Notes under the pieces: generated by a model | The model's input: only the letters and a program-made list of their open reading frames with translations | Told to the model about the DNA's origin: nothing | Database searches by the model: none | From: an uncultured Roseiarcus sp. | GTDB taxonomy: Bacteria > Pseudomonadota > Alphaproteobacteria > Rhizobiales > Beijerinckiaceae | Length of the DNA stretch: 36,113 nt | Reading direction: 5' to 3' | Assembly (NCBI GenBank): GCA_945957375.1 | Contig: CAMFKX010000017.1 | Location: 1-36,113, forward strand | Position numbers and translations under genes: made by a program | Shown here: positions 1 through 11,026 of the stretch, piece after piece | How the letters are laid out: every line of letters starts with the position of its first letter | Position numbering within the stretch: the stretch's first letter is position 1

Positions 1-598
1 CCGCGAGCGCGCCGCCGGGGTGTTCGTCTACGGCCCCCAGACCGCCTTCGCCTTCAGCTTCGGCGCCGGCGTCTCCATCGCGATCCTCGACCCGGACACG
101 GCGACCTACAAGATCGCCATTCCTCGCGTCGACATTCCGCCGGTCTCGACCGAATTCGCGATCAACGCCTCCAACTCGCGCCACTGGCCGACGCCGGTCC
201 AGGCCTATGTCGAGGACTGCCTCGAGGGCGAGGAGGGTCCGCGCGGGCGCAATTTCAACATGCGCTGGATCGGAGCGATGGTCGCCGACGTCTATCGCAT
301 CCTGGCGCGCGGCGGCGTCTACCTCTACCCCGAGGATTCGCGCGAGGGCTACGAGCACGGCCGGCTTCGCCTGCTGTACGAGGCGAGCCCCGTCGCGTTC
401 CTCATCGAACAGGCGGGCGGGGCGGCGATCGACGGGTTCCGCCGTATCCTCGACATCCAGCCGAAGACGATCCACGAGCGCACGCCGCTGATCTTCGGCT
501 CGAAGGAAAAGGTCGAGCGCATCGGCCTCTACTACAGCGAGGGCGGCGGAGAGACGTCCGCGCCCCTTTTCGCCAAGCGCGGCCTGCTGCGTCGCTGA
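1..598 (+). CDS. cbbF: Fructose-1,6-bisphosphatase class I, C-terminal part (partial at left edge)
   Basis: This is the 3' part of a class I fructose-1,6-bisphosphatase, which hydrolyses fructose-1,6-bisphosphate (and in many autotrophs sedoheptulose-1,7-bisphosphate) in RuBP regeneration. The reading frame is open from base 2, so the real start lies outside the window; the GTG at 20 used by the ORF track is internal. About 199 residues are visible, roughly the last 55-60% of a family member. Recognisable blocks are RNFNMRWIGAMVADVYRIL, the GGVYLYPED segment, and LRLLYEASPVAFLIEQAGG, whose Glu belongs to the metal-binding site in this family. The next gene, phosphoribulokinase, starts 27 bp after the stop, which places this gene in the cbb operon. 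The C-terminal tail after SKEKVERI is poorly conserved. The family call is firm; bifunctional SBPase activity is only inferred from context. Confidence 0.93.
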   Translation, partial: RERAAGVFVYGPQTAFAFSFGAGVSIAILDPDTATYKIAIPRVDIPPVSTEFAINASNSRHWPTPVQAYVEDCLEGEEGPRGRNFNMRWIGAMVADVYRILARGGVYLYPEDSREGYEHGRLRLLYEASPVAFLIEQAGGAAIDGFRRILDIQPKTIHERTPLIFGSKEKVERIGLYYSEGGGETSAPLFAKRGLLRR

Positions 599-625
599 CG
601 CCTCACGAACCGGAAGACCCCAGCC

Positions 626-1510
626 ATGTCGATCAAGCATCCGATCATCGCCATCACCGGCTCGTCAGGGGCGGGCACGTCTTCGGTCAAGAAGACGTTC
701 GAGCAGATCTTCCGGCGCGAGAAGATCAACCCGGTCTACATCGAAGGCGACGCCTTCCACCGCTGGAACCGGCTCGAAATGCGCGAGCAGATGAAGGAGG
801 CGGCGAAGAAGGGCGACAACCACTACAGCCACTTCGGCGAAGCCGCGAACCTGTTCGCCGAACTCGAGACCAGCTTCCGCGACTATTCGGAAACCGGCGG
901 CGGCAAGACCCGCGTCTATGTCCATGACGACGCCGAAGCCGAGATTCACGGCGTCCCGCCGGGCCATTTCACCGAATGGCGCGATTTCGAGCCGGGCTCG
1001 GATCTGCTGTTTTACGAAGGGCTGCACGGCGCGGTCGTCACCGACAAGGTCAATGTCGCGCAATACGTCGATCTCAAGATCGGCGTCGTCCCGGTCATCA
1101 ATCTCGAATGGACCCAGAAGCTGCATCGCGACCGGGCGTCGCGCGGCTACAGCACCGAGGCGGTCACCGACACGATCCTGCGCCGCATGCCGGACTACAT
1201 CCACTACATCACGCCGCAGTTCAGTCAGACCGACATCAACTTCCAGCGCGTGCCGACCGTCGACACCTCGAACCCGTTCATCGCCCGCTGGATTCCGACT
1301 CCGGACGAATCGATGGTCGTGATCCGCTTCCGCGATCCGCGCGGCATCGATTTTCCCTACCTGCTGTCGATGATCCACAACAGCTTCATGAGCCGGGCCA
1401 ACTCGATCGTGATCCCGGGCGGCAAGCTCGACATCGCCATGCAGCTCATCCTCACCCCGATGATCCTCAAGCTCGTCGAGCGCCGCAAGCGCGCGATCCG
1501 GGCGGCGTGA
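626..1510 (+). CDS. cbbP: Phosphoribulokinase
   Basis: This cytoplasmic kinase phosphorylates ribulose-5-phosphate with ATP to make RuBP, the RuBisCO substrate. The 294-residue length fits the short octameric proteobacterial class. The P-loop GSSGAGTSS lies at residues 12-20. The motif [10 protein letters not shown] follows, with D42, H45 and R49 at the same numbers as the characterised Rhodobacter enzyme; D42 is the proposed catalytic base. The ATG at 626 gives the expected N-terminus, [12 protein letters not shown]. The gene lies between cbbF (27-bp gap) and cbbT (23-bp gap), so co-transcription is likely. Regulation by NADH is known for the bacterial family but cannot be read from the sequence. 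No anomalies were seen. Confidence 0.97.
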   Translation: MSIKHPIIAITGSSGAGTSSVKKTFEQIFRREKINPVYIEGDAFHRWNRLEMREQMKEAAKKGDNHYSHFGEAANLFAELETSFRDYSETGGGKTRVYVHDDAEAEIHGVPPGHFTEWRDFEPGSDLLFYEGLHGAVVTDKVNVAQYVDLKIGVVPVINLEWTQKLHRDRASRGYSTEAVTDTILRRMPDYIHYITPQFSQTDINFQRVPTVDTSNPFIARWIPTPDESMVVIRFRDPRGIDFPYLLSMIHNSFMSRANSIVIPGGKLDIAMQLILTPMILKLVERRKRAIRAA

Positions 1511-1533
1511 ACGCAAGAGAAAGGTTCCACCCG

Positions 1534-3537
1534 ATGAACGTTCCGGCCCCGCACGCGGCGGTCTCTCACGCCGCGATGGCCAACGCGATCCGCTTTCTCG
1601 CGGTCGACGCGGTCGAGAAAGCCAAATCCGGCCACCCCGGCATGCCGATGGGCATGGCCGGCGTCGCGACCGTGCTGTTCTCGAAGCACCTGAAGTTCGA
1701 TCCCGAGGCCGCCCACTGGCCGGACCGCGACCGTTTCGTGCTGTCGGCGGGCCACGGCTCGATGCTGCTCTATGCGCTCCTCTATCTGACCGGCTATCCG
1801 GACATGACGATCGAGGAGATCAAGCGGTTTCGCCAGCTCGGCTCCAGGACCGCAGGCCATCCGGAATACGGCCACACCTCAGGCGTCGAGACGACCTCCG
1901 GTCCGCTCGGGCAGGGCCTCGCCACCTCCGTCGGCATGGCGATCGCCGAGCAGGCGCTCGCCGCGCGCTATCCCGGCCTGGTCGATCACCATACCTATGT
2001 GATCGCCGGCGACGGCTGCCTGATGGAGGGCGTGAGCCACGAGGCGATCGACCTCGCCGGCCATCTGCGCCTCAAGAAGCTGATCGTGCTCTGGGACGAC
2101 AACCGGATCACCATCGACGGCTCGACCGAACTCTCGACCGATCTCGACCAGCGGGCGCGCTTCGCCGCCGCCGGGTGGCATACGATCGCGGTCGACGGCT
2201 ACGACCCGGCCCAGGTCGACGCGGCGATCGTCGAAGCCAAGCGGCAGAACCGCCCGACCCTGATCGCCTGCCGGACGGTGATCGGCTTCGGCGCGCCCAA
2301 CAAGCAGGGCACCGAGGCGACCCACGGCGCCCCGCTCGGCGCGGCCGAGGTCGAGGCGGCCCGGGCGAAGCTCGGCTGGACCGCCGCCCCATTCGAAATC
2401 CCGGAGGACATTCTCGCCGCCTGGCGCGCCGCCGGGACGCGCTCGCGCGCCGCGCGCCTCGCCTGGGAGGGACGGCTCGTCGCCCATGCGGACCGCGCCC
2501 GGTTCGAGGGCGCGATCTCGGGCGACCTGCCGGCGGACTTCGCCGACCGCATGGCGGCCTACAAGGCCGACCTGGTCGCCAAGGCCCCCAATGTCGCCTC
2601 GCGCAAGGCGTCCGAGATGGCGCTCGAAATCGTCAACGCGGCCGTCGAGACCACACTCGGCGGTTCGGCCGACCTCACCCACTCGAACCTGACCATCACC
2701 AAGGGGCTGCAGTCGCTGACGGCCGGAGATTTTTCCGGACGCTACGTGCGCTACGGCATCCGCGAATTCGGCATGTCGACGGCGATGAACGGGATCGCGC
2801 TGCACGGCGGCTTTATCCCATATGGCGGCACGTTCTTCGTCTTCTCCGACTACGCCCGCGGCGCCATGCGCCTGTCGGCGCTGATGGGGGTTCGGGTGAT
2901 CTACGTGCTCACCCACGATTCGATCGGGCTCGGCGAAGACGGCCCGACCCATCAGCCGGTCGAGCATTTCGCCATGCTGCGCGCGACGCCGAACCTTCAC
3001 GTGTTCCGCCCCTGCGACGCGGTCGAGACGGCCGAGTGCTGGGAGCTCGCGCTCGGTTCCAGGAACACGCCTTCGGCGCTGCTGCTGTCGCGCCAGAACC
3101 TGCCGACGTTACGGATGTCGAGCGAAACCAACGAGAGCGCGCGCGGCGCCTACGTGCTCAGCGCCGACGAGGGTGGGCGCGACGTGACGCTGCTCGCCAC
3201 CGGCTCCGAGGTCGCGCTGGCGGTCGACGCCGCCAAGGTCTTGCGGGCCGCCGGCAAGCGGGTCGCGGTCGTCTCGATGCCGAGCTGGGACCTGTTCGAG
3301 GCGCAGCCGGCCGCGTACCGGGCCGAGGTGCTCGGGACAGCGCCGCGCATCGCGATCGAGGCCGGCGGCCGGCTCGGCTGGGATCGCTGGATTGGCGAAC
3401 GCGGCGCCTTCATCGGCATGAAAGGGTTCGGCGCTTCGGCCCCGGCGCCCGACCTCTACCGGCATTTCGGCATCACGGTCGACGCGATCGTCGAGACGGC
3501 CAAGTCGTTCGAGACGGCGAAGACGCTCGCGGCTTGA
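1534..3537 (+). CDS. cbbT: Transketolase
   Basis: This is a thiamine-diphosphate-dependent transketolase that moves two-carbon units between sugar phosphates during RuBP regeneration. The track ORF opens at 976 inside cbbP in another frame. The real start is the ATG at 1534 ([12 protein letters not shown]), preceded by the purine-rich AGAGAAAGG, giving 667 residues, the normal family length. Visible blocks are [13 protein letters not shown] near residue 30, the ThDP/metal motif beginning [13 protein letters not shown], the pyrimidine-domain [13 protein letters not shown], and a C-terminal transketolase domain with [16 protein letters not shown]. It follows cbbP by 23 bp. A second housekeeping transketolase elsewhere in the genome is possible; the position here argues for the autotrophic copy. 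Confidence 0.97.
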   Translation: MNVPAPHAAVSHAAMANAIRFLAVDAVEKAKSGHPGMPMGMAGVATVLFSKHLKFDPEAAHWPDRDRFVLSAGHGSMLLYALLYLTGYPDMTIEEIKRFRQLGSRTAGHPEYGHTSGVETTSGPLGQGLATSVGMAIAEQALAARYPGLVDHHTYVIAGDGCLMEGVSHEAIDLAGHLRLKKLIVLWDDNRITIDGSTELSTDLDQRARFAAAGWHTIAVDGYDPAQVDAAIVEAKRQNRPTLIACRTVIGFGAPNKQGTEATHGAPLGAAEVEAARAKLGWTAAPFEIPEDILAAWRAAGTRSRAARLAWEGRLVAHADRARFEGAISGDLPADFADRMAAYKADLVAKAPNVASRKASEMALEIVNAAVETTLGGSADLTHSNLTITKGLQSLTAGDFSGRYVRYGIREFGMSTAMNGIALHGGFIPYGGTFFVFSDYARGAMRLSALMGVRVIYVLTHDSIGLGEDGPTHQPVEHFAMLRATPNLHVFRPCDAVETAECWELALGSRNTPSALLLSRQNLPTLRMSSETNESARGAYVLSADEGGRDVTLLATGSEVALAVDAAKVLRAAGKRVAVVSMPSWDLFEAQPAAYRAEVLGTAPRIAIEAGGRLGWDRWIGERGAFIGMKGFGASAPAPDLYRHFGITVDAIVETAKSFETAKTLAA

Positions 3538-3630
3538 CAGGAAACGCTCCAACCGGGCGGGCAGTTCGGACGTCGGTCGATGGGATCGTCCGCGACGCCT
3601 CCGCCAGGATCACATTAACGAGGTGAAGTC

Positions 3631-5013
3631 ATGGACCAGTCAGACCGCTACGCAAACCTGAACCTGAAGGAAGCCGAACTGATCGCCGGCGGACGGCATG
3701 TTCTCTGCGCCTATGTGATGAAGCCGAAGGCCGGCTACGGCTACCTCGAGACGGCGGCGCATTTCGCCGCCGAGTCCTCGACCGGAACCAACGTCGAGGT
3801 GTCGACCACCGACGACTTCACCCGCGGCGTCGACGCGCTCGTGTACGAGATCGACGAGGCGAAGGAGGTCACCAAGATCGCCTATCCGGTCGAGCTGTTC
3901 GACCGCAACATCATCGACGGCCGGGCGATGATCGCCTCGTTCCTGACGCTCACCATCGGCAACAACCAGGGCATGGGCGACGTCGAATACGGCAAGATGC
4001 ACGACTTCTACGTGCCGCCGGACTACCTGCGCCTGTTCGACGGGCCCTCGACCACGATCAAGGACCTGTGGCGCGTGCTCGGCCGCCCGGTTGTCGACGG
4101 CGGCTTCATCGTCGGCACCATCATCAAGCCCAAGCTCGGCCTGCGCCCGCAGCCGTTCGCCAACGCCTGCTACGACTTCTGGCTCGGCGGCGACTTCATC
4201 AAGAACGACGAGCCGCAGGGCAACCAGACCTTCGCGCCGTTCAAGGAAACGGTGCGCGCGGTCAACGACGCGATGATCCGCGCCCAGGACAAGACCGGGC
4301 AGGCGAAGCTGTTCTCGTTCAACATCACCGCCGACGACTACCGCGAGATCATCGCGCGGGGCGAGTACATCCTCGAGACTTTCGGCCCCAACGCCGATCA
4401 CGTCGCCTTCCTGGTCGACGGCTATGTCGCCGGCCCCGCGGCGATCACCACCGCGCGCCGGACGTTCCCGAAGCAATATCTGCACTATCACCGCGCCGGC
4501 CACGGCGCCGTGACCTCGCCGCAGGCGAAGCGCGGCTACACCGGCCTCGTGCTCGCCAAGATGGCGCGCCTGCAGGGCGCCTCGGGCATCCATGTCGGCA
4601 CGATGGGCTTCGGCAAGATGGAAGGCGAGGCTGGCGACCGGATCATCGCCAACATGATCACCGAGGACAGCGTCGACGGCGCCTTCTACCATCAGGAATG
4701 GCTCGGCATGAACCCGACCACGCCGATCATCTCCGGCGGCATGAACGCGCTGCGCATGCCGGGCTTCTTCGAGAACCTCGGCCACTCCAACCTGATCATG
4801 ACCGCGGGCGGCGGCGCCTTCGGCCACATCGACGGCGGCGCCGCAGGCGCGGTGTCGTTGCGCCAGGCGGAGCAGTGCTGGAAGGCCGGGGCCGATCCGG
4901 TGGCGTTCGCCAAGGACCACCGCGAGTTCGCCCGCGCCTTCGAGAGCTTCACCCACGACGCCGACGCCCTCTATCCCGGCTGGCGCGCCAAGCTCGGCAA
5001 GGCCGCCGCTTAG
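3631..5013 (+). CDS. cbbM: RuBisCO form II (single-subunit type)
   Basis: This is form II ribulose-1,5-bisphosphate carboxylase/oxygenase, which acts as large-subunit multimers without a small subunit and usually has low CO2/O2 specificity. The 460-residue length fits the form II group (about 460-470). Catalytic residues fall on Rhodospirillum rubrum numbering: K166 in IIKPKLGL, K191 (carbamylated Lys), D193 and E194 in [11 protein letters not shown], and loop-6 K329 in [11 protein letters not shown], so the protein looks fully active. The ribosome-binding sequence GAGGTGA lies 8 bp before the ATG. The gene follows cbbT by 93 bp; no aldolase gene sits between them, unlike several known form II operons. 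A form I enzyme is encoded 1.9 kb downstream, so the organism probably switches forms with CO2, oxygen or redox state. Confidence 0.98.
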   Translation: MDQSDRYANLNLKEAELIAGGRHVLCAYVMKPKAGYGYLETAAHFAAESSTGTNVEVSTTDDFTRGVDALVYEIDEAKEVTKIAYPVELFDRNIIDGRAMIASFLTLTIGNNQGMGDVEYGKMHDFYVPPDYLRLFDGPSTTIKDLWRVLGRPVVDGGFIVGTIIKPKLGLRPQPFANACYDFWLGGDFIKNDEPQGNQTFAPFKETVRAVNDAMIRAQDKTGQAKLFSFNITADDYREIIARGEYILETFGPNADHVAFLVDGYVAGPAAITTARRTFPKQYLHYHRAGHGAVTSPQAKRGYTGLVLAKMARLQGASGIHVGTMGFGKMEGEAGDRIIANMITEDSVDGAFYHQEWLGMNPTTPIISGGMNALRMPGFFENLGHSNLIMTAGGGAFGHIDGGAAGAVSLRQAEQCWKAGADPVAFAKDHREFARAFESFTHDADALYPGWRAKLGKAAA

Positions 5014-5036
5014 CGTCGCTGCGCCTGCAAGAGACC

Positions 5037-5068
5037 GGACGGCGTAGGCGCTTCCGGCGGCGCCGTCC
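5037..5068 (+). repeat. Inverted repeat after cbbM (8-bp stem)
   Basis: GGACGGCG (5037-5044) and CGCCGTCC (5061-5068) form a perfect 8-bp stem with a 16-nt loop, 24 bp after the cbbM stop. No T-tract follows, so this resembles an mRNA-stabilising or attenuating stem more than a classical Rho-independent terminator. Its position could let cbbM be expressed more strongly than cbbE. Confidence 0.45.
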
Positions 5069-5071
5069 GCT

Positions 5072-5124
5072 ATCCCCCTCCTCGGCCTCCTCCTTTCGCA
5101 TCCGGCGGGGCGGGGGAGGGGGAT
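5072..5124 (+). repeat. Second inverted repeat between cbbM and cbbE (10-bp stem)
   Basis: ATCCCCCTCC (5072-5081) pairs perfectly with GGAGGGGGAT (5115-5124). One G-U and one further G-C pair extend it inward to 12 bp, with a loop of about 29 nt. It stands directly behind the stem at 5037-5068 within the 175-bp cbbM-cbbE gap. The pyrimidine-rich left arm and purine-rich right arm are unlike the surrounding coding DNA. A role in uncoupling cbbE from cbbM is inferred. Confidence 0.4.
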
Positions 5125-5188
5125 CCGGCTCGGCCCCGCGAGCGCGCGCTCTTGCGCCGCTTGATCCCAGTCTCAAGGACCCTTCGAG

Positions 5189-5878
5189 ATGACCTCACCC
5201 GACCGCAGCGTCACGATCGCGCCCTCCATCCTGTCCGCCGATTTCTCAAAGCTCGGGCAGGAAGTCCGCGACGTCGCGGCCGCCGGCGCCGACTGGATCC
5301 ATCTCGACGTGATGGACGGGCATTTCGTGCCCAACATCACCTTCGGGCCGCCGGTGATCGCCGCCCTGCGGCCGCACACCGACAAGGTGTTCGACTGCCA
5401 CCTGATGATCGAGCCCTGCGACCCCTATCTCGAGGCCTTCGCCAAGGCCGGCGCCGACGTCATCACCATCCACGCCGAGGCGACGAAACATCTCGACCGC
5501 TCGCTCTCCGCGATCCGCGAGCTGGGCAAGAAGGCCGGCGTATCGCTCAATCCGGCGACGCCCGAGAGCGCGATCGAATACGTGCTCGACCGGCTCGACA
5601 TGGTCCTCGTGATGACGGTCAACCCGGGCTTCGGCGGCCAGAAGTTCATTCCCGCGACGCTCGACAAGATCCGGCGGATCAAGGCGATGATTGGCGACCG
5701 CGACATCCGCATCGAGGTCGACGGCGGGGTCGCGGTCGAAACGGCGCCGCTCGTGGTCGCCGCCGGCGCCGACACGCTGGTTGCGGGCTCCGCCGTGTTC
5801 AAGGGCGGCCCTTCGGCCTACGCCGCCAATATCGCCAGGATCCGGGCGAGCCTCGAGGCGCAAGGTCGGGCCGCGTAG
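5189..5878 (+). CDS. cbbE: Ribulose-phosphate 3-epimerase
   Basis: This enzyme interconverts xylulose-5-phosphate and ribulose-5-phosphate, supplying phosphoribulokinase in the Calvin cycle. The 229-residue protein is a TIM-barrel epimerase of normal length. Recognisable blocks are [13 protein letters not shown] at the N-terminus, [18 protein letters not shown] with metal-binding His and catalytic Asp, the HAEAT strand, [14 protein letters not shown], and [11 protein letters not shown] with the second catalytic Asp, then [10 protein letters not shown]. An AAGGA ribosome-binding site lies 9 bp before the ATG at 5189. The gene sits 175 bp after cbbM behind two inverted repeats and ends 23 bp from the convergent cbbR. 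It may be the only rpe of the genome; cbbE versus rpe is a naming choice made from context. Confidence 0.96.
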   Translation: MTSPDRSVTIAPSILSADFSKLGQEVRDVAAAGADWIHLDVMDGHFVPNITFGPPVIAALRPHTDKVFDCHLMIEPCDPYLEAFAKAGADVITIHAEATKHLDRSLSAIRELGKKAGVSLNPATPESAIEYVLDRLDMVLVMTVNPGFGGQKFIPATLDKIRRIKAMIGDRDIRIEVDGGVAVETAPLVVAAGADTLVAGSAVFKGGPSAYAANIARIRASLEAQGRAA

Positions 5879-5901
5879 GCCGACGGCGCTCTCCAAACCC
5901 G

Positions 5902-6837
5902 TTACGGCCGCGGCGCCGCGCTGTTCGCCGTCGCCGACGAAGGCTGCGCGCGCTGCTCGAAGAGCAGCTTCAGGAAGGCGCGCGCCGCAGGCGACAGGCG
6001 CTTCTCCGCGAGATGGACGACGTTCCAGCGGCGCAGGATCGGAAAGCCCTGGACGTCCAGTTCGCGCAACGGTCCGCCGTCCGGATCGAGCGCGAGAACG
6101 TGGCGCGACAGCACCGCGAGGCCGAGCCCGGCGGCGACCGCCTGCTTGATCGTCTCGTCGCTGCCCAGCGTCATGCGCGTCGCCGGGCGGATGGCGTGCT
6201 CGGCGAAGTAGCGCTCCGTCGCCTGCCGCGTTCCCGAACCCGGCTCGCGCAGGATGAAGGTTTCGCGTCCGAGGCGCGCGGGCGGGATCGCCGTCTCCGC
6301 GGCGAGCGGATGATTGGCGGGCGCAAGCACGACGAGGGGATTGTCGGCGAACGGCGTCGCGACGACGCTGAGCCCTTCCGGCGCCTGGCCCATGATCGCG
6401 AAGTCGTCGAGATTGAGCCGCAGCCGCTCGAGGATCTGCTCGCGATTGCCGACCTCGAGCGCGAACTCGACCTCCGGATAGGCGCGGCAGAAGTCGCCGA
6501 TCAGCCGGGTGACGTAATACCGGGCGGTGGTGATCATCGCGACGCTGACCCGGCCGCGCTTCAGGCCGCGCATCTCGGAAAGCTCCATCTTGAGGAGTTC
6601 GAGGCGCTCGAGCACGTCCCGGCTCGCCGCCGCGACCGCCAGCCCCGCGTCGGTGAGATGAAGCCGCTTGCCGACCTGCTCGTGCAGCGGCAGCCCGAGC
6701 CCCTCGGCCAATTGCTTGACCTGAATCGAGAAGGCGGAGGGCGTCACATGCGCCTCCTCGGCCGCGCGGGTCATGCTGCCATGGCGCGCGAGACCGGCGA
6801 CGAGGCGCAACTGATGCAGGGTGACGCGGCGGAGCAT
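5902..6837 (-). CDS. cbbR: LysR-type regulator of Calvin cycle genes
   Basis: This is a 311-residue LysR-family transcription factor, expected to activate cbb promoters in response to metabolites such as RuBP or NADPH. The N-terminal helix-turn-helix is clear (residues about 1-60: LRLVAGLARHGSMTRAAEEA, then VTPSAFSIQVKQLAEGLGLP). The effector domain runs from about residue 90 (VSVAMITTARYYVTRLIGDF) to 300. The segment MITTARYYVTRL is typical of CbbR. The gene is divergent from cbbL across a 115-bp gap and convergent with cbbE, which is the classic arrangement. It is the only regulator in the visible cbb cluster, so it may control both RuBisCO operons; that is inference. The ATG at 6837 was chosen because it gives the standard LysR N-terminus MLRRVTLHQLRL. 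Confidence 0.94.
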   Translation of the reverse strand: MLRRVTLHQLRLVAGLARHGSMTRAAEEAHVTPSAFSIQVKQLAEGLGLPLHEQVGKRLHLTDAGLAVAAASRDVLERLELLKMELSEMRGLKRGRVSVAMITTARYYVTRLIGDFCRAYPEVEFALEVGNREQILERLRLNLDDFAIMGQAPEGLSVVATPFADNPLVVLAPANHPLAAETAIPPARLGRETFILREPGSGTRQATERYFAEHAIRPATRMTLGSDETIKQAVAAGLGLAVLSRHVLALDPDGGPLRELDVQGFPILRRWNVVHLAEKRLSPAARAFLKLLFEQRAQPSSATANSAAPRP

Positions 6838-6850
6838 CCTTTTACTCTAG

Positions 6851-8416
<1,566 letters not shown>

Positions 8417-8442
8417 CGAAACCAATTCCACGGGAGATTCTC

Positions 8443-8862
8443 ATGCGCGTGACCCAGGGCTGCTTTTCCTACCTGCCCGACCTGTCCGACGACGACATCC
8501 TCGCTCAGGTGCAATATTGCCTCGACAACGGCTGGGCGGTGAACCTCGAGTTCACCGACGATCCGCATCCCCGCAACACCTATTGGGAGATGTGGGGCCT
8601 GCCGATGTTCGACCTCAAGGACGCCAAGGGCGTGCTGATGGAGCTCGACGCCTGCCGCAAGGTCCATGGCGACAAGTACATCCGCCTCTCCGCCTTCGAC
8701 GCCAGTCACGGCTGGGAGTCGGTGCGCCTGTCCTTCATCGTCAACCGGCCGAAGGACGAGGACGGCTTCCGCCTCGAACGGACCGCCGGACCCGGCCGCG
8801 TGCAGCGCTATGCGGTTCGCGGCTATGGCCTCGACCTTCCGGAAGGGCGGCGCTACCGATGA
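8443..8862 (+). CDS. cbbS: RuBisCO form I small subunit
   Basis: This is the small subunit of form I RuBisCO, 139 residues, starting [19 protein letters not shown] with a GGGAGA ribosome-binding site 7 bp upstream. The track ORF starting at 8059 is an artefact that runs back into cbbL in another frame. The conserved [13 protein letters not shown] region and a C-terminal extension ([19 protein letters not shown]) are typical of red-type small subunits, whose tail forms the beta-hairpin lining the central solvent channel. The stop overlaps the cbbX start (ATGA), indicating coupled translation. The function is structural and modulatory; it has no catalytic residues of its own. Confidence 0.97.
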   Translation: MRVTQGCFSYLPDLSDDDILAQVQYCLDNGWAVNLEFTDDPHPRNTYWEMWGLPMFDLKDAKGVLMELDACRKVHGDKYIRLSAFDASHGWESVRLSFIVNRPKDEDGFRLERTAGPGRVQRYAVRGYGLDLPEGRRYR

Positions 8863-9764
8863 ACGCCCCGGCAGCGGCCCCGCCGCGGATCAGCCTCGCC
8901 GAGGAATACGCGGCCTCCGGCGTCGGCCCGGTGCTGCAGGAGCTCGACGACGAACTCGTCGGGCTCGCCCCGGTCAAGCAGCGCATCCGCGAGATCGCCG
9001 CGCTCCTGCTGGTCGACCGGGTGCGGGCCAAGTTCGGCCTCTCGACCGAGGCCCCGACGCTGCACATGAGCTTCACCGGCAATCCGGGCACCGGCAAGAC
9101 CACGGTGGCGAACCGGATGGCGCAGATCCTGCACCGGCTCGGCTACGTCCGCCGCGGCCACCTCGTCTCGGTCACCCGCGACGATCTCGTCGGCCAGTAC
9201 ATCGGCCACACCGCGCCCAAGACCAAGGAAGTGCTGAAGAAGGCGATGGGCGGCGTGCTGTTCATCGACGAGGCTTATTATCTCTACCGCCAGGAGAACG
9301 AGCGCGACTACGGGCAGGAGGCGATCGAGATCCTCTTGCAGGTGATGGAGAACGCGCGCGACGATCTGGTCGTCATTCTCGCCGGCTACGCCGACCGGAT
9401 GGACCGGTTCTTTCAGTCCAACCCGGGCTTCCGCTCGCGCGTCGCCCACCACATCGACTTCCCCGACTACGCCGACGACGATCTGCTGGCGATCGGCGAG
9501 ACGATGCTCGGCCGGCTGCACTACCGGCTCGACGACGGCGCGCGGGCGGCGCTGCGGGAATATATCCCGCTCCGGCGCACCCAGCCGCTGTTCGCCAACG
9601 CCCGCTCGATCCGCAATGCGCTCGACCGCGCCCGGCTCCGGCAGGCGAACCGCCTGCTCGCCGAGGGCGACGTCGAACTGACGCTCGAACGGCTCGCGAC
9701 CCTGACCGAGGCCGACATCCGCGCGAGCCGGGTCTTCCGCCAGAGCGAGGGCGTCGGAAGCTGA
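8859..9764 (+). CDS. cbbX: Red-type RuBisCO activase, AAA+ ATPase CbbX
   Basis: CbbX is a hexameric AAA+ ATPase that removes inhibitory sugar phosphates from red-type RuBisCO by pulling on the large-subunit C-terminus. The real start is the ATG at 8859, inside the cbbS stop (4-nt overlap) and preceded by GGAAGGGCGG, giving 301 residues. Walker A is GNPGTGKTT with K80; Walker B is [11 protein letters not shown]. The pore-loop region [16 protein letters not shown] and the arginine-finger segment [16 protein letters not shown] are also visible. In characterised CbbX, RuBP is an allosteric activator. Its presence supports the IC assignment of cbbLS. It is the last cbb gene; a hairpin at its stop codon faces the convergent corA. 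Confidence 0.97.
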   Translation: MNAPAAAPPRISLAEEYAASGVGPVLQELDDELVGLAPVKQRIREIAALLLVDRVRAKFGLSTEAPTLHMSFTGNPGTGKTTVANRMAQILHRLGYVRRGHLVSVTRDDLVGQYIGHTAPKTKEVLKKAMGGVLFIDEAYYLYRQENERDYGQEAIEILLQVMENARDDLVVILAGYADRMDRFFQSNPGFRSRVAHHIDFPDYADDDLLAIGETMLGRLHYRLDDGARAALREYIPLRRTQPLFANARSIRNALDRARLRQANRLLAEGDVELTLERLATLTEADIRASRVFRQSEGVGS

Positions 9765-9778
9765 GCGGCTTTCCGACG
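9748..9778. terminator. Hairpin at the cbbX stop, between convergent cbbX and corA
   Basis: GGCGTCGGAA (9748-9757) pairs perfectly with TTCCGACGCC (9769-9778). Two more G-C pairs extend it inward past one bulged T. The stem spans the cbbX stop codon and ends 17 bp before the end of the opposite-strand corA gene. There is no clear T-run, but the location between convergent genes suits a bidirectional transcription stop. Confidence 0.55.
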
Positions 9779-9795
9779 CCGCGCGCCGCCGCATT

Positions 9796-10764
9796 CTAGA
9801 TCCACTTCGCTCGCTTGAACCAGACGAACAGGCCGGCGCAGAGGAAGAAGATCACGGCGAGCACGACGTAATAGCCGTACTCGGTCTTGAGTTCGGGCAT
9901 GTTGGCGAAATTCATCCCGTAGACGCCGGCGATCGCGGTCGGCACCGCGAGGATGGCGGCCCAGGCGGCGAGCTGGCGGGTGATCGCGCCCTGGCGCTGC
10001 TGCTCAAGCAGGTTGGCGGCTTCGAAGACGGATGTGAGGATTTCGCGCAGGCTGCCGACGCGCGTCTCGACCCGGCGCACATGGTCGAGAACGTCGTGAA
10101 AGTAGGGGCGGACGTCGGGATCGAGCGCGGGCAGCGACAGGTGCGTCAGCTTGTTGCAAACCTCGTGCATGGGGCCGAGCACGCGCTGGAACCGGATCAG
10201 CTCGCGCCGGAGCGTGAACAGCCGGCGGATTTCGCTGCGCTCGAGGAAGGCCTCGAGCGCGCGCTCCTCGGTGTCGAGCACCTCCTCCTCGATCGCCTCG
10301 ACGATCGGCAGATAGCCGTCGACGACGAAATCGAGGATGGCGTGAAGGACGTAGTCGACCCCGTGCTGCAGCAGCGCGGGGGAAGCCTCGAGCTGATGGC
10401 GAAGATCGGAATGGGCGCGGGCCGAGCCGTGCCGGACGCTGATGACGAAGGTCGCGCTGACGAAGATGTCGGTCTCGCCGTAGATCAGGGTGTCGTCGGC
10501 CCATTGCGCGGTGCGCGCGACGACGAAGATCTGCTCCCCATAGACGTCGACTTTCGGCAGTTGGTGGGCGGTCAGCGCGTCTTCGACGGCGAGCGGATGC
10601 AGGCCGTAATTCTCCTGAAGCTCGCGCAGTTCGCTTTCGGTCGGTTCATGCAGCCCGATCCAGACGAATTCCGACCGGTCGTCGGCGCACATGATGGGGC
10701 GGTCGAGCGACACCGGCCCGACCAGCGTGCCGTGGCGGTAGAGGTTGGCGGCGATGACGCTCAT
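9796..10764 (-). CDS. corA: CorA-family magnesium/divalent cation transporter
   Basis: This is a 322-residue CorA-superfamily inner-membrane channel for Mg2+ (or Co2+/Ni2+, or Zn2+ efflux in the ZntB branch). The N-terminal cytoplasmic domain is followed by a long helical stalk (DVLDHVRRVETRVGSLREIL region). Two C-terminal membrane segments flank the signature YGMNF at residues 282-286, and the protein ends in the basic tail FKRAKWI. The segment after the GMN motif, ANMPELKTEYGYY, carries the acidic loop usual in the family. It converges with cbbX and is divergent from glpR, so it looks independent of both. A Mg2+ supply for RuBisCO is an appealing but untested link. The corA symbol is a family-level assignment. 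Confidence 0.9.
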   Translation of the reverse strand: MSVIAANLYRHGTLVGPVSLDRPIMCADDRSEFVWIGLHEPTESELRELQENYGLHPLAVEDALTAHQLPKVDVYGEQIFVVARTAQWADDTLIYGETDIFVSATFVISVRHGSARAHSDLRHQLEASPALLQHGVDYVLHAILDFVVDGYLPIVEAIEEEVLDTEERALEAFLERSEIRRLFTLRRELIRFQRVLGPMHEVCNKLTHLSLPALDPDVRPYFHDVLDHVRRVETRVGSLREILTSVFEAANLLEQQRQGAITRQLAAWAAILAVPTAIAGVYGMNFANMPELKTEYGYYVVLAVIFFLCAGLFVWFKRAKWI

Positions 10765-10806
10765 CGGTCTGACCGGCGGTCTTGCCCCGGTTCGGCAGCC
10801 AAGCCG

Positions 10807-10849
10807 GCGGCGTTTCGGAAGCTTTCGGCGAGGTTGCCGGAAACGCCGC
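10807..10849. repeat. Inverted repeat in the corA-glpR divergent region
   Basis: GCGGCGTTTC (10807-10816) and GAAACGCCGC (10840-10849) form a perfect 10-bp inverted repeat with a 23-nt spacer. TTTCGG occurs at 10813 and again at 10823, a 10-bp step that echoes the GCTTTCG repeats upstream of glpD. It lies 43 bp before corA and 178 bp before glpR in a 262-bp gene-free gap. It could be a GlpR (DeoR) autoregulatory operator or the corA leader structure; which one is not resolvable here. The rest of the gap shows nothing else I can support. Confidence 0.4.
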
Positions 10850-11026
10850 GGCAGGTCCAGTTCGACTTAGGGGGCGGCGCCGCCGCCGGCCCGGGTCCCG
10901 CTCCCTGCTCCAAAGGGACGTTTCAAGCGGGGAGCGGCATGGTAACGAGGGAAAATCGAGCGGAACGACGATCTTCGCCGGCCTCGTGATCTTGTTTGAC
11001 CATCAAGCGCCACCGAGGTCCTCCGG

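Noticed and set aside
976-1533. Extended transketolase ORF starting inside cbbP
   Set aside because: The first 186 codons are an out-of-frame shadow of cbb[10 protein letters not shown] at 1534 gives the normal transketolase N-terminus.
3640-4956. 438-codon antisense ORF over cbbM
   Set aside because: No motif and composition typical of antisense frames; cbbM is unequivocal on the other strand.
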